Assembly: GCA_003598055.1 (NCBI GenBank)
Contig: QZKI01000095.1
Coordinates: forward strand, 47,958 to 111,957
Direction of reading: 5' to 3'
DNA length: 64,000 nucleotides
Source: Candidatus Abyssobacteria bacterium SURF_17
GTDB lineage: Bacteria > Abyssobacteria > SURF-5
The notes beneath the pieces were generated by a model. That model saw nothing but the letters and a program-made list of their open reading frames with translations, did not search any database and was not told where the DNA came from. The stretch's first letter is position 1. The number at the start of each line of letters is the position of its first letter. Of this stretch, positions 54,625 to 63,721 are shown in pieces. A program made the translations under genes and the position numbers.

Positions 54625-56529
54625 TTGGCTCAGTACACCATCAAATTCTTGCCCGACGACAAAGTGGCGACAGCAACCTCGGAAGAAACCATTCTGGACG
54701 CCGCCCAACGCACGGGTGTATACGTGTCTTCCCTGTGCGGCGGTGACATGATTTGCGGGAAGTGCCGGGTCATCGTCAAGGAGGGCCAGGTCTTCGAGGA
54801 ACAGCATATGCTGCTGTCGCGCGAAGAGGTGCGCCTCGGTTATGTGCTCGCGTGCGCAAGCCATCCGCGCAGCGACCTGGTCGTCGAAGTTCCTGTCGAA
54901 TCGCGGATGGAAGGAAAGCAGATTCTCGTCGACGAGGACGCTCAGCGGTTCAGCGGACTCGCAGGCGTGGACCTGGCGAAATATGAGTTTCACCATTCGC
55001 CCCTCACTCGGAAAATCTACCTTGAGATACCGCCTCCCTCGCTCGAAGATAGTCTTTCCGACCTTAGCAGGCTGTTTCGGGCCGTTCGCGCGCACATTGA
55101 TGCGCCGATTATGCAGACGGGCCTTAAGAACATACGCCGCCTGCCGCAAATACTCCGCCGCGGCAATTGGAAGGTGACGTGTACGCTCGGTCAGCGCGGG
55201 GGCACCGTCGAGGTGATAGAGATCGAGGAGGGCGACACCTCCGAAAGGAATTACGGTGTTGCCGTCGACGTCGGCACGACCACCGTCGTCACCCATCTCA
55301 TCGATTTGAACGCATCTAAGATACTGGCGACGGATGCGACCTACAATTCTCAGATAGCGTTCGGTGAGGATGTCATTACGCGGCTCATTTATGCCAAGGA
55401 GGAAGTGGGCGGCCGCGAGCGTCTCCACGAGGCAATAGTCGGCAACATCAACATGCTCATCAACAACACCGTTGCGGCAGCGGATGTAAGCATTCAGGAC
55501 GTCACCTGCGTCCTCTGCGCGGGAAACACAACGATGATGCACTTCCTTCTGGACCTCGATTCCTCGAATATCAGGCGTGAGCCATACATTCCGGCGGCCA
55601 CGCACATTGCGCCGGCACGGGCGATCGAGGTGGGGATTCAGATAAATCCGCGCGGGCTGCTTTATAGCGTCCCCGGCGTCAGCAGCTATGTCGGCGGCGA
55701 CATAACATCAGGCGTTCTCGCGTCCGGAATCTATCGCTCGCCGGACCTCTCGATGCTCATCGACGTCGGCACGAACGGCGAGATTGTCATCGGCAACAGC
55801 GAATGGCTCGTATGTTGCTCCGCCTCCGCCGGCCCTGCGTTCGAGGGCGGCGAGGTGAAGTTCGGAATGCGCGCTACCCATGGCGCGATCGAGAAGGTCA
55901 AAGTGCTCATGGGCGGAGAAGTCGTTGAAACGGTGGTCATCGCGAACGAGAAACCGCGAGGAATTTGCGGGTCGGGCCTCATTGATGTCATATCCGAGCT
56001 CCGGCGCGAGAGTGTGATTGACAGGACGGCCAAATTCGCCGAGCCCGGCACGTGCAGCCGTCTCAGGCGTATGGACGACGATACGGAGTTTGTCATCGCA
56101 TATGCCGACGAGACCGCAATCGGCCGCGACATTGCCATCACTCAGCCCGATATCAATAACCTTGTCCGCTCCAAGGCGGCCGTCTATGCGGGCGCGTCCG
56201 TGCTCATCAAGAGTCTCGATTTGAAGTTCGATGACCTCCAGCATCTTTACATAGGAGGCGGCTTCGGCAACTATTTGGATTTGCCGGCGTCAGTGGCCAT
56301 AGGCCTGCTGCCCGACATTCCGCTCGAGAAGGTCAAGTTTATCGGCAACAGCTCCTTGAGTGGCGCCAAACTGGGCATTCTCTCCCAAGAGGCTTACGAG
56401 GAAGTGGAGAAGATTGCACAGAAGATGACATATATTGACCTGAGCAGTAACAGGCAGTTCATGGATGAGTACAGCTCGGCCCTGTTCCTGCCCCATACCG
56501 ACCTGGAGTTGTTTCCGTCGGTCTCGTGA
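54625..56529 (+). CDS. acsV: RACo-type reductive activator of the corrinoid protein
   Basis: A 634-residue protein with an N-terminal [2Fe-2S] ferredoxin domain (CGGDMICGKCRVIV, then C near residue 76), a linker and a C-terminal ASKHA ATPase domain (GVAVDVGTTTVVTHLID; LIDVGTNGEIVIGN; GICGSGLIDV). It uses ATP to reduce inactive Co(II) corrinoid to Co(I). The start is TTG 54625, four bases after acsC, with a poor ribosome site, which suggests translational coupling. Position between acsC and acsD is as expected for this activator. Confidence 0.93.
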   Translation: MAQYTIKFLPDDKVATATSEETILDAAQRTGVYVSSLCGGDMICGKCRVIVKEGQVFEEQHMLLSREEVRLGYVLACASHPRSDLVVEVPVESRMEGKQILVDEDAQRFSGLAGVDLAKYEFHHSPLTRKIYLEIPPPSLEDSLSDLSRLFRAVRAHIDAPIMQTGLKNIRRLPQILRRGNWKVTCTLGQRGGTVEVIEIEEGDTSERNYGVAVDVGTTTVVTHLIDLNASKILATDATYNSQIAFGEDVITRLIYAKEEVGGRERLHEAIVGNINMLINNTVAAADVSIQDVTCVLCAGNTTMMHFLLDLDSSNIRREPYIPAATHIAPARAIEVGIQINPRGLLYSVPGVSSYVGGDITSGVLASGIYRSPDLSMLIDVGTNGEIVIGNSEWLVCCSASAGPAFEGGEVKFGMRATHGAIEKVKVLMGGEVVETVVIANEKPRGICGSGLIDVISELRRESVIDRTAKFAEPGTCSRLRRMDDDTEFVIAYADETAIGRDIAITQPDINNLVRSKAAVYAGASVLIKSLDLKFDDLQHLYIGGGFGNYLDLPASVAIGLLPDIPLEKVKFIGNSSLSGAKLGILSQEAYEEVEKIAQKMTYIDLSSNRQFMDEYSSALFLPHTDLELFPSVS

Positions 56530-56582
56530 CAATGCGAAAACAGTGAAGTCGTGCGTACGACCTGGAAGAAACGGAGGAGCTT

Positions 56583-57536
56583 ATGGAAAGCGTAGTCGAA
56601 AAGTGGACCACAAAGGTGAACACGGTTACCCTTGGCGCCACCAAAGAAAAGGGCGGCACACGCGAAAAGACGGTGACCGTCGGCGGAAGCAACACCCTGC
56701 CTTATTTGAATTTTGAAGGACAATGGCCGAACCCGCCCGCCGTGGCCATTGATATATTAGACCTCGCCCCGCAGGATTGGCCTCAGCCGCTTGCCGACGC
56801 CTATGGCGATGTGTGGAATGACCCCGCAAAATGGGCGAAACGGGCAGTCGAATACGGGGCCGAGATGATATGCATCTCGCTGAAGGGCGTTCATCCGGAT
56901 TTTGGAAACCGTTCGGCTGATGAGGCTGCGGGCGTGGTCAAAGACGTGCTCAAGGCGGTCGGCGTGCCGCTCATCATCTGGGGCTGCGGCGATTTCAACA
57001 AAGACAACGACGTGATGCCGCGCGTGAGCGAGGCCGCCAAGGGCGAAAACTGCCTTCTCGGCACCGCCGTCGAGAAGAACTACAAGACGCTTACCGCCTC
57101 CTGTCTCGCGGATGGCCACAAGATTATTGGCGAGTCGCCGCTCGATATCAACATCGCCAAGCAGGTAAACATCCTTATCTCCGAAATGGGATTCAAGCTC
57201 GAAGACATTGTGATTTTCCCTGCCACCGGCGCTCTCGGCTACGGCATCGAGTACAGCTATTCCATCATGGAGCGCGGGCGCACGGCGGGGCTCTCGGGCG
57301 ACCGGATGCTCTCCCAGCCGGTTATCTGCACGGTCGGCCCCGAAACATGGCGCGTGAAAGAAGCCAAGGGGTCCGAACAGGAATTTCCGGCATGGGGCGA
57401 ACTGAAGAAGCGGGGACCCCTGTGGGAGGCCACCTGTGCTGCATCGCTGCTTCAGGCGGGCGGCGAGATCATGGTCATGCGGCACCCCGACGCCGTGAAG
57501 AGCTTCAAGGCACTGCTAAAGCAGTTTACTTCATAA
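56583..57536 (+). CDS. acsD: Corrinoid iron-sulfur protein small subunit
   Basis: A 317-residue CFeSP delta subunit, a TIM-barrel that pairs with AcsC and helps hold the corrinoid. Conserved stretches are VAIDILDLAPQDWPQPL, GVPLIIWGCGDFNKDNDVMP and IVIFPATGALGYGIEYSYSI. ATG 56583 follows ACGGAGGAGC. It lies 53 bases after acsV and 76 before acsE. Confidence 0.95.
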   Translation: MESVVEKWTTKVNTVTLGATKEKGGTREKTVTVGGSNTLPYLNFEGQWPNPPAVAIDILDLAPQDWPQPLADAYGDVWNDPAKWAKRAVEYGAEMICISLKGVHPDFGNRSADEAAGVVKDVLKAVGVPLIIWGCGDFNKDNDVMPRVSEAAKGENCLLGTAVEKNYKTLTASCLADGHKIIGESPLDINIAKQVNILISEMGFKLEDIVIFPATGALGYGIEYSYSIMERGRTAGLSGDRMLSQPVICTVGPETWRVKEAKGSEQEFPAWGELKKRGPLWEATCAASLLQAGGEIMVMRHPDAVKSFKALLKQFTS

Positions 57537-57612
57537 AGCGGGTGACACCCCATCGAGGCATAGGGTCTCGCATATCTGAGATTGCGGGGAGAGCGAAGGC
57601 AAGGAGGAGAGA

Positions 57613-58419
57613 ATGTTCGTCATAGGCGAGAGACTCAACGGGATGTTCATGGATGTCCGTAAAGGTATCCAAACGAAGGACAAGTCGATAATTCACAAAG
57701 TGGCGCTCGACCAGGTGAAGGCCGGTGCGAATGCGCTTGACATTAACGTCGGGCCCGCATCTGACAAACCGCTCGAGACGATGGTGTGGCTCGTGGAGAC
57801 CGTTCAGGAAGTCACCGACATCACGCTGAGCATTGACAGCCCTAAATTCGACGTCATGAAGGCGGCGCTCGAGGTCTGCAAGAACCCTGCTCTCATGAAC
57901 TCGACCAAGGGCGAAGAGGCGAAGCTCGACAAGTACTTTGAGCTTGCAAGCAAGCATAATGCATCAATCATCGGTCTCTGCATCAATGAGAAAGGAATCC
58001 CGAAGACCATTGACGGCCGCGTCGAAGTCGCCGCGCTCATTGCGGCCAAGGCGATGGAACACGGCATTGACATGGACAGGCTCTACATCGACCCCATCGT
58101 GATGCCGACCAACGTCGCGCAAGACCAGGCTGTGATAGTACTTGAAGCCATAAAGCAGTTCGGGCTGTTGAGCAGTCCGCCGCCGCACATTGTCGTCGGC
58201 CTGAGCAATCTGGGGCAGGGCGCAAAGGAAAGAGAATTGCTCACGCGCACGTGGATCGTGATGGCCATTCTCAATGGGCTCGACGCCGCCATCATGGATG
58301 CAGCCGATGAGGAGATGACCAAGGCGTTCATCACGGCTGAGCTGTTGATGGGGAAGGCCATTTACAGCGATTCCTACATAAAAGCGTATCACGCAAGCCA
58401 CGACCACGTTCAGAAGTAA
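57613..58419 (+). CDS. acsE: Methyl-THF:corrinoid iron-sulfur protein methyltransferase
   Basis: A 268-residue pterin-binding methyltransferase (MeTr). The folate-binding barrel is seen in GANALDINVGPAS, SIDSPKFDVMKAALEVCKNP, ALMNSTKGEEAK and DPIVMPTNVAQDQ. HIVVGLSNLGQGAKER is the family block near the C-terminus. It transfers the methyl group from methyl-THF to the Co(I) of AcsCD. ATG 57613 follows AAGGAGGAG. It is the last gene of the operon; dispersed repeats follow. Confidence 0.95.
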   Translation: MFVIGERLNGMFMDVRKGIQTKDKSIIHKVALDQVKAGANALDINVGPASDKPLETMVWLVETVQEVTDITLSIDSPKFDVMKAALEVCKNPALMNSTKGEEAKLDKYFELASKHNASIIGLCINEKGIPKTIDGRVEVAALIAAKAMEHGIDMDRLYIDPIVMPTNVAQDQAVIVLEAIKQFGLLSSPPPHIVVGLSNLGQGAKERELLTRTWIVMAILNGLDAAIMDAADEEMTKAFITAELLMGKAIYSDSYIKAYHASHDHVQK

Positions 58420-58425
58420 CGGGAC

Positions 58426-58525
58426 GCGCCCCTGCGCGATTAAATCAAGAGACGTAGGGGCGCAATTCATCGCGCCCGTGATAAACAAAGTTCTGTAGGG
58501 GCGGCCACGCGGGGCCGCCCTAATC
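58426..58525. repeat. Cluster of GTAGGGGCG-type palindromic repeats
   Basis: GCGCCCCTGCG and CGTAGGGGCGC (with one wobble) form one hairpin; a second, GTAGGGGCGG with CCGCCCTA, lies just downstream. They begin within 10 bases of the acsE stop and may act as a transcript-end structure. The rest of 58526-58628 shows nothing. Confidence 0.7.
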
Positions 58526-58628
58526 CTGTGCAGGCACGAATTCATCTCTCTTCAGTCACGTTTCTTACAAGCATTCGATCCCGTCGCCGGCGGGTTGACG
58601 TATAGAAGAAGGGCGTTTCGCTCTGTTT

Positions 58629-58752
58629 GTCATTGTGAGGCATCCCGCGTTTTGCGGGATGACGAAGCAATCTCATGGTGCGTAAAACGAGGAAAAACGG
58701 ATTGCTTCGGTCGCTTACCGGCGCAAGGCGGGATTCGCTCCCTCGCAATGAC
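58629..58752. repeat. 124-base imperfect inverted repeat
   Basis: Ends GTCATTGTGAGG and CCTCGCAATGAC pair with one wobble. Inside are CATCCCGC/GCGGGATG and GACGAAGCAATC with the related GATTGCTTCGGTCG. The pattern is that of a widespread dispersed element in bacterial genomes. It lies in the acsE-ndk gap, which holds no gene. Confidence 0.75.
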
Positions 58753-58813
58753 TCTTGACAATGATGTATTTCCTGTGAGCTGACGGAAGATCACGCTCTA
58801 AACGAGGTGCACT

Positions 58814-59233
58814 TTGACCGCAAGCAAAATCGTGACCACACTGGCAATTGTAAAACCGGACGGATTTGAGAAGCGCCTTATCGGTAAGATCATACAACGG
58901 TACGAAGAGGCGGCTCTCAATTTACAGGCTATCCAACGCCTCGTGCTCACTCGCGAAAGGGCCGAAGGCTTCTATGCCGTACACAAAGAGCGCCCGTTCT
59001 TCTCGTCGCTCGTCGAGTTCATGACCTCCGGACCGGTCGTCGTCATGGCGTGGAGCGGCGAGGGGGCAATAGATAAAGTGCGCGATATCAACGGCGCGAC
59101 CGACCCGAAAAAGGCTGCGCCGGGCACCATCCGCGCGCAGTGGGGCGAAAGCATCCAGAACAACATCGTCCACGGCTCCGACGGTCCCGAGACGGCCCGG
59201 TTCGAAGTCGCGTATTTCTTTCCCGGACTCTGA
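58814..59233 (+). CDS. ndk: Nucleoside diphosphate kinase
   Basis: A 139-residue NDK of standard length. TLAIVKPDGFEKRLIGKI opens the protein and NIVHGSDGPETARFEVAYFF carries the catalytic histidine. It transfers the terminal phosphate between nucleoside triphosphates and diphosphates. The start is TTG 58814, following GAGGTG; no ATG suits. Confidence 0.95.
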   Translation: MTASKIVTTLAIVKPDGFEKRLIGKIIQRYEEAALNLQAIQRLVLTRERAEGFYAVHKERPFFSSLVEFMTSGPVVVMAWSGEGAIDKVRDINGATDPKKAAPGTIRAQWGESIQNNIVHGSDGPETARFEVAYFFPGL

Positions 59234-59273
59234 CGCGGGGTCGAAATAGGGAGAGAGAATCCATTCCTCGATC

Positions 59274-59351
59274 TTGTAGGGTCGAATTCATTCGACTGGA
59301 CATGAGCGCAAAGAAGTAGGAAACATTATGCGAATAAATTCGCACCTACAA
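59274..59351. repeat. Dispersed inverted-repeat element (copy 2)
   Basis: TTGTAGGGTCGAATTCATTC on the left and GAATAAATTCGCACCTACAA on the right pair with a few mismatches. It is a more diverged copy of the element at 32645. Confidence 0.75.
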
Positions 59352-59430
59352 AGACTGAAGCTAGATTAGCAATCGTGGGGGATTCTCCTCCTTTCGCCTT
59401 CGTTTTCATCACATTCACCCGCGCGCAGGC

Positions 59431-59459
59431 TTGACGACACAGTATAAATCGCGTATAAT
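59431..59459 (+). promoter_or_regulatory. Sigma-70-type promoter of the small basic protein gene
   Basis: TTGACG (59431-59436) and TATAAT (59454-59459) are spaced by 17 bases. The gene starts 27 bases downstream of the -10 box, so the leader is very short. Confidence 0.75.
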
Positions 59460-59485
59460 GAAACATTTGGAAAGGGGGTCTGCGT

Positions 59486-59581
59486 ATGCCCAACCTAAGG
59501 AAGCGTCGGAAGAAGAAAATCGCAAAACACAAGCGCAAGAAGAAAATGCGAGCCGACCGCCACAAGAAGAAGCTTCGCTAG
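59486..59581 (+). CDS. 31-residue basic protein (bS22-like / AURKAIP1-COX24-domain type)
   Basis: A very small protein, MPNLRKRRKKKIAKHKRKKK and a further 11 residues (MRADRHKKKLR), over half Lys/Arg. It resembles the short basic ribosome-associated proteins of the AURKAIP1/COX24 (bS22-like) type. A perfect-spacing promoter precedes it, the ribosome site GGAAAGGGGGTC is strong, and hisG follows after 43 bases. It is easily missed by gene callers because of its size. The family match is by eye. Confidence 0.75.
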   Translation: MPNLRKRRKKKIAKHKRKKKMRADRHKKKLR

Positions 59582-59624
59582 GCGCGACAGCCGATAGGCG
59601 TTCCTGATAGAAAGTAACACGAAG

Positions 59625-60494
59625 ATGAAACTGCGAATAGGGCTGCCGAAAGGCAGCCTGCAAGAAGCTACCCGTGAGTTGTTTCGCCGCGCGGGCTACT
59701 CAATTGTCTTCACCGACCGCTCGTACTACCCTGCGATCGACGACCCTGAGCTCGAATTGCTTCTCATCCGGGCGCAGGAGATACCGCGATATGTCAACCA
59801 CGGCATCCTCGATGTCGGAATAGCCGGCACCGACATGATCGAGGAAGATGGAGCCCAGGTTGTGACGATAGCTAAGCTCCTTTACTCGAAACAGGGCCCG
59901 AGCACCGTCAGATGGGTGTTGGCCGTGCCGGAGGAAAGCCCGTTCAAGGCGGCCGAAGACCTCGAGGGAAAAACTGTTGCTACGGAGCTGGTAAATACCA
60001 CGAAGAAGTATCTCAAACGCAAAGGTGTCCGGGCGACCGTCGAATTCTCCTGGGGTGCAACAGAAGTCAAGCCGCCCGACCTCGCTGACGCGATAGTCGA
60101 GCTCACCGAGACAGGCTCCTCCCTCCGCGCGAACAAGCTCAGAATAATCGATGTGATCACCGAATCCCAGACGTGCTTTTTCGCGAACAAGGAATCGTGG
60201 GAAGACCCGTGGAAACGGCAAAAGGCCGAAAACCTTGCCGTACTCCTTCAGGGCGCGCTCAACGCTGCGGGAATGGTAGGCCTCAAAATGAACGTCAATC
60301 GGGCGGAGATCAGCAAGGTGCTCTCCGAGCTGCCCGCACTCAAGACTCCCACCATCTCGAATCTGAGCGACCCGAGTTGGGTGGCCGTCGAGGTCATCCT
60401 CGAGGAAAAAGTGGTTCGTGAAATCATTCCGAAGCTCAAGGCCGCGGGCGCACAAGGAATAATCGAATATCCTCTCACAAAAGTTATTTACTAA
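59625..60494 (+). CDS. hisG: ATP phosphoribosyltransferase, long form
   Basis: A 289-residue HisG with the C-terminal regulatory (ACT-like) domain of the long form. [18 protein letters not shown], the PRPP-binding [18 protein letters not shown] and the C-terminal [20 protein letters not shown] are visible. It carries out the first step of histidine synthesis and is normally inhibited by histidine. No HisZ is needed for this form. It stands apart from hisF (9029). ATG 59625 has a weak ribosome site (GAAAGTAACACGAAG). Confidence 0.94.
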   Translation: MKLRIGLPKGSLQEATRELFRRAGYSIVFTDRSYYPAIDDPELELLLIRAQEIPRYVNHGILDVGIAGTDMIEEDGAQVVTIAKLLYSKQGPSTVRWVLAVPEESPFKAAEDLEGKTVATELVNTTKKYLKRKGVRATVEFSWGATEVKPPDLADAIVELTETGSSLRANKLRIIDVITESQTCFFANKESWEDPWKRQKAENLAVLLQGALNAAGMVGLKMNVNRAEISKVLSELPALKTPTISNLSDPSWVAVEVILEEKVVREIIPKLKAAGAQGIIEYPLTKVIY

Positions 60495-60527
60495 CACGTT
60501 GACGATGAGAAGTCGAGAGGTGTTCTC

Positions 60528-60908
60528 ATGGCCGGACCAGAGAAAAAAGTGGACGAATCCTGGAAGGAAGAAATTTCCCGGGAAAAGGAACGGACGCAGC
60601 AGGAACAAACGAAGGATGCATCCACGCGAGCAAGAGCAACCCAAACCGGATTTCCGCCGATGCAGGCCAGCTTTGCGACGCTCATAACCGAACTCGCAAT
60701 GCAGGCGTCTCTTTTCATGGGAGATATTCCTGACCCTGAGACCAACCAGCCCATCGAAGACCTGAATCGCGCGAAGTATCTCATAGATGAACTCGGAGTG
60801 TTGGAACAGAAGACCGCCGGCAATCTCACACCCGATGAGGAACGCGCCCTCAAGAATATTCTTTTTGAGCTCCGAATGAGGTATGTAAAGAAAGGGCCGA
60901 AGCCATGA
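60528..60908 (+). CDS. DUF1844 protein
   Basis: A 126-residue protein whose second half matches DUF1844: ASFATLITELAMQASLFMGD, then NRAKYLIDELGVLEQKTAGN and TPDEERALKNILFELRMRYV. The N-terminal 45 residues are charged and probably disordered. The function is unknown; such genes are common in deep-branching and deltaproteobacterial genomes. ATG 60528 follows GAGAGGTGTTCTC. It sits between hisG and purA on the same strand. Confidence 0.85.
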   Translation: MAGPEKKVDESWKEEISREKERTQQEQTKDASTRARATQTGFPPMQASFATLITELAMQASLFMGDIPDPETNQPIEDLNRAKYLIDELGVLEQKTAGNLTPDEERALKNILFELRMRYVKKGPKP

Positions 60909-60990
60909 GCGGCTTCGGGTTTCGTGTTTCTGCTTCGAAGACCAAGAGCTTAGCCGACTCCGGACCAAAGTGATAAGGAATTGAGAATCC

Positions 60991-62262
60991 ATGCCCGCAC
61001 ACGTAGTAGTTGGAACCCAATGGGGAGATGAGGCAAAGGCGAAGGTAGTCGATTTTCTGGCCGAAAACGCCGACGCAGTCGTGCGCTTCAATGGCGGCGC
61101 CAACGCGGGCCACACGGTCGCCGTCGGCAATGACAAATTCATCTTCCATCTCGTGCCCTCGGGCATCCTTCGCGCCAAGACCAAATGTATTATCGCAAGC
61201 GGGGTAGCTGTTGAGTTGCAGCAGCTCTGCAAGGAAATCGACGAACTCGTCGGGCGCAAATACGTCGTCGGCGAGAACCTGCTCCTCTCCGAGAATGCCC
61301 ACGTTGTCATGCCGTATCACAAGGCGCTCGATGTCGCGAGAAACAAAAGCTCGCGCAGCATCGGCACGACAGCTCGCGGCATCGGCCCGGTGTATTCCGA
61401 CAAGCACGCGTATATGGGCATCCGGGTGAACGACCTGTTCGACCGCAAACGACTCATTGAAAAGCTCGGCATCGCGCTCGCGGAAAAAAATGTCGTGTTC
61501 GAGAAGTTCTACAAGGTTTCACCCTTCGACCCTGAAAAAATCGCTGACGAGCTGGAGCCCTTCATCAAGAAAATCAAGCCGTTCGTGGCGAACACATCGC
61601 TCATCATCAATAAAATGCTCGACGACGGCCAGACTGTCATTTTCGAGGCTGCACAAGGCACGATGCTCGACATCGACCACGGAACCTACCCGTATGTGAC
61701 GGCCTCGCATCCCATAAGCGGCGGCGTCTGCATCGGCGCCGGCATCGGACCTCAGCGGCTCGAGCGCATCATCGGTGTCGTGAAGGCATATATTACCCGC
61801 GTAGGAAATGGCCCAATGCCCACCGAGCTGACGGAAAAGACCGGCGAATATCTCCAGAACCGCGGCGGAGAATTCGGCGCCACGACCGGGCGGCCGCGCC
61901 GTTGCGGCTGGTTCGATTGCGTTGTCGCCAGGCACGCGAAGAGAATCAACGGGCTCACCGAAATCGCAATCACAAAGCTGGATGTGCTCGACGAATTCGA
62001 GACAATCAAAGTGTGCGAGGCGTATTCCTATCACGGTAAGAAAATAACCGAATTCCCCGAGCAGACCGACATGCTCGCCGAATGCGAACCCGTTTTCACA
62101 GAGCTTCCCGGCTGGAAAGAGGACACGTCAAACATCACGTCCTATTCCGACATGCCCGAGCGTGCAAAACAATACATCTCCTGTCTCGAAGAAGCCGTCG
62201 GTTGCCCTGCCACCCTCATCGGCGTCGGCCCCAAACGCAGCCAGACACTTTTTGTAAAGTGA
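60991..62262 (+). CDS. purA: Adenylosuccinate synthetase
   Basis: A 423-residue PurA of normal length. The start reads VVGTQWGDEAKAKVVDFLAE, GGANAGHTVAVG follows, and the central and C-terminal blocks TTARGIGPVYSDK and GDDGQTVIFEAAQGTMLDID-like (DDGQTVIFEAAQGTMLDIDH) are present. It makes adenylosuccinate from IMP, GTP and aspartate. The classical GDEGKGK loop is GDEAKAK here, with two Gly-to-Ala changes; the rest is intact, so activity is probably kept, as in a subfamily. ATG 60991 is 82 bases after the DUF1844 stop, with a weak AAGGAAT ribosome site. Confidence 0.95.
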   Translation: MPAHVVVGTQWGDEAKAKVVDFLAENADAVVRFNGGANAGHTVAVGNDKFIFHLVPSGILRAKTKCIIASGVAVELQQLCKEIDELVGRKYVVGENLLLSENAHVVMPYHKALDVARNKSSRSIGTTARGIGPVYSDKHAYMGIRVNDLFDRKRLIEKLGIALAEKNVVFEKFYKVSPFDPEKIADELEPFIKKIKPFVANTSLIINKMLDDGQTVIFEAAQGTMLDIDHGTYPYVTASHPISGGVCIGAGIGPQRLERIIGVVKAYITRVGNGPMPTELTEKTGEYLQNRGGEFGATTGRPRRCGWFDCVVARHAKRINGLTEIAITKLDVLDEFETIKVCEAYSYHGKKITEFPEQTDMLAECEPVFTELPGWKEDTSNITSYSDMPERAKQYISCLEEAVGCPATLIGVGPKRSQTLFVK

Positions 62263-62436
62263 TGCCTACGCCGCATTTCACCAGCATCTTTGCGGATTGA
62301 TTAACTGCAGCTTGACTTCTCACTTTCTCTTCGGTAACCTTGAGCAAGCTGGATTCCTGTTTGCAGAGCGTTTTCACCCACCCTTTTCAAGAGAAGATTT
62401 GCGTGCACGCGGCTGCGCATTATGGAAGGAGGTCTC

Positions 62437-63369
62437 ATGAGCAAGCTCATCATCACGGCAGCAATCACGGGGGCGGTTCATATTCCGACAATGAGTCCGC
62501 ATCTGCCGCTTACGCCTGACCAGATAGTCGAAGACGCGGTCAAGGCGTACGAGGCGGGTGCGGCCATCGCACACATCCACGTGCGCGTTCCCGAAAACGG
62601 CATGCCGACCGCCGACCCGAATATCTTCTTTGAGGTGCACCAGAAAATCAAGAAGCGCTGCAACATGATTCTGCTTCCTACAACGGGCGGCGGCGCGAAC
62701 CAGACCATCGAGGAAAAGCTTGTCCCAATACGGAAACTCAAGCCGGAAATGTGCTCGTTCGACCCGGCGCCGTTCAACCTCGGCCTGTTCCAGATCGTTC
62801 AGCGATTTGATAAGTTCAAGTACGACTGGGAAAAGATGTACTTGGAAATGGTGAAGATGGGCACGTTCGCCCCGAGTTTCAATGATGACCTTCAATATGC
62901 GAAAACCATGCTCGAATGCGAGACCAAGCCTGAATTCGAGATGTATGAGCTCGGCCACATCGGCTATGTGACATGGCTGATGGATGAGGGACTCGTGAAA
63001 CTGCCGCCGCATCTGCAGTTCGTGTTCGGGCCGATGGTCGGCTGGATGACGCCATCGGTGAAGCATCTCGTCATGATGTATGAGGAAGCGGTTGACCGCA
63101 TCGGCGCGGGCAAATTCACGTGGTCAGTGGCCGCTGCCGGGCGGCATCAGATACCGCTTGCCGCGACCGCGATGGCCATGGGTGCGCAGAACGTCAGAGT
63201 CGGCATGGAGGACTCGCTCTATGCTGGCAAGGGCAAGTTGGCTACGTGCAGCGCCGACCAGGTGAAAATGGTGGTCGAGATTGCCAAGCAAATGAGTCTC
63301 GAACCGGCCACCCCGGATGAGACGCGAGCCATCCTCGGTTTGAAGGGCATTGGCAAGGTGGCGTTCTGA
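62437..63369 (+). CDS. BKACE-family beta-keto acid cleavage enzyme
   Basis: A 310-residue zinc-dependent enzyme of the 3-keto-5-aminohexanoate cleavage family. HIHVR contains the two zinc histidines, GMPTADPNIFFE follows, and the C-terminal VRVGMEDSLYAGKGKLA is the family signature. These enzymes condense a beta-keto acid with acetyl-CoA and split the product to acetoacetate and a CoA ester; the substrate differs between members. ATG 62437 is chosen since GGAAGGAGG precedes it. Confidence 0.92.
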   Translation: MSKLIITAAITGAVHIPTMSPHLPLTPDQIVEDAVKAYEAGAAIAHIHVRVPENGMPTADPNIFFEVHQKIKKRCNMILLPTTGGGANQTIEEKLVPIRKLKPEMCSFDPAPFNLGLFQIVQRFDKFKYDWEKMYLEMVKMGTFAPSFNDDLQYAKTMLECETKPEFEMYELGHIGYVTWLMDEGLVKLPPHLQFVFGPMVGWMTPSVKHLVMMYEEAVDRIGAGKFTWSVAAAGRHQIPLAATAMAMGAQNVRVGMEDSLYAGKGKLATCSADQVKMVVEIAKQMSLEPATPDETRAILGLKGIGKVAF

Positions 63370-63480
63370 GATCACTGCTGTCCAAATGGATTTTTTCACC
63401 ACAAAGGCTCAAAGAGAGAGGCGAAAGGAGCAAGACGAAAGACGAAAGGGGCAATTCCCCTTTTGAGACTGTCGTGTGAT

Positions 63481-63559
63481 TCTGTAGGTGCGAATTTATT
63501 CGCATACATATGCCGAAAAAACGCCAGAAAGACCAGGCGAATGAATTCGCACCTACAGA
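63481..63559. repeat. Dispersed inverted-repeat element (copy 3, 79 bases)
   Basis: TCTGTAGGTGCGAATTTATT pairs with AATGAATTCGCACCTACAGA with one mismatch, around a variable 30-base centre. It is nearly identical in its arms to the copy at 32645. The rest of 63370-63721 contains purine-rich, apparently non-coding sequence. Confidence 0.85.
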
Positions 63560-63721
63560 ATTGCGGGATAGGTTCTCTTGCCCCTTTATAGGAGGGGGAA
63601 GAAGAGGGATTGGCGAAAGGGGAAAAAGGGGAAACCGATACAATCAGTTCTTGGTAATTCTTCGTGCACTTCGTGGATAAATCCGCTCCGTAGCCACCGG
63701 GAAGATTGGCCCATAATCCTG

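Noticed and set aside
59700..61310. 536-codon open frame on the minus strand
   Set aside because: It runs antisense through hisG, DUF1844 and part of purA, all of which are clear genes.
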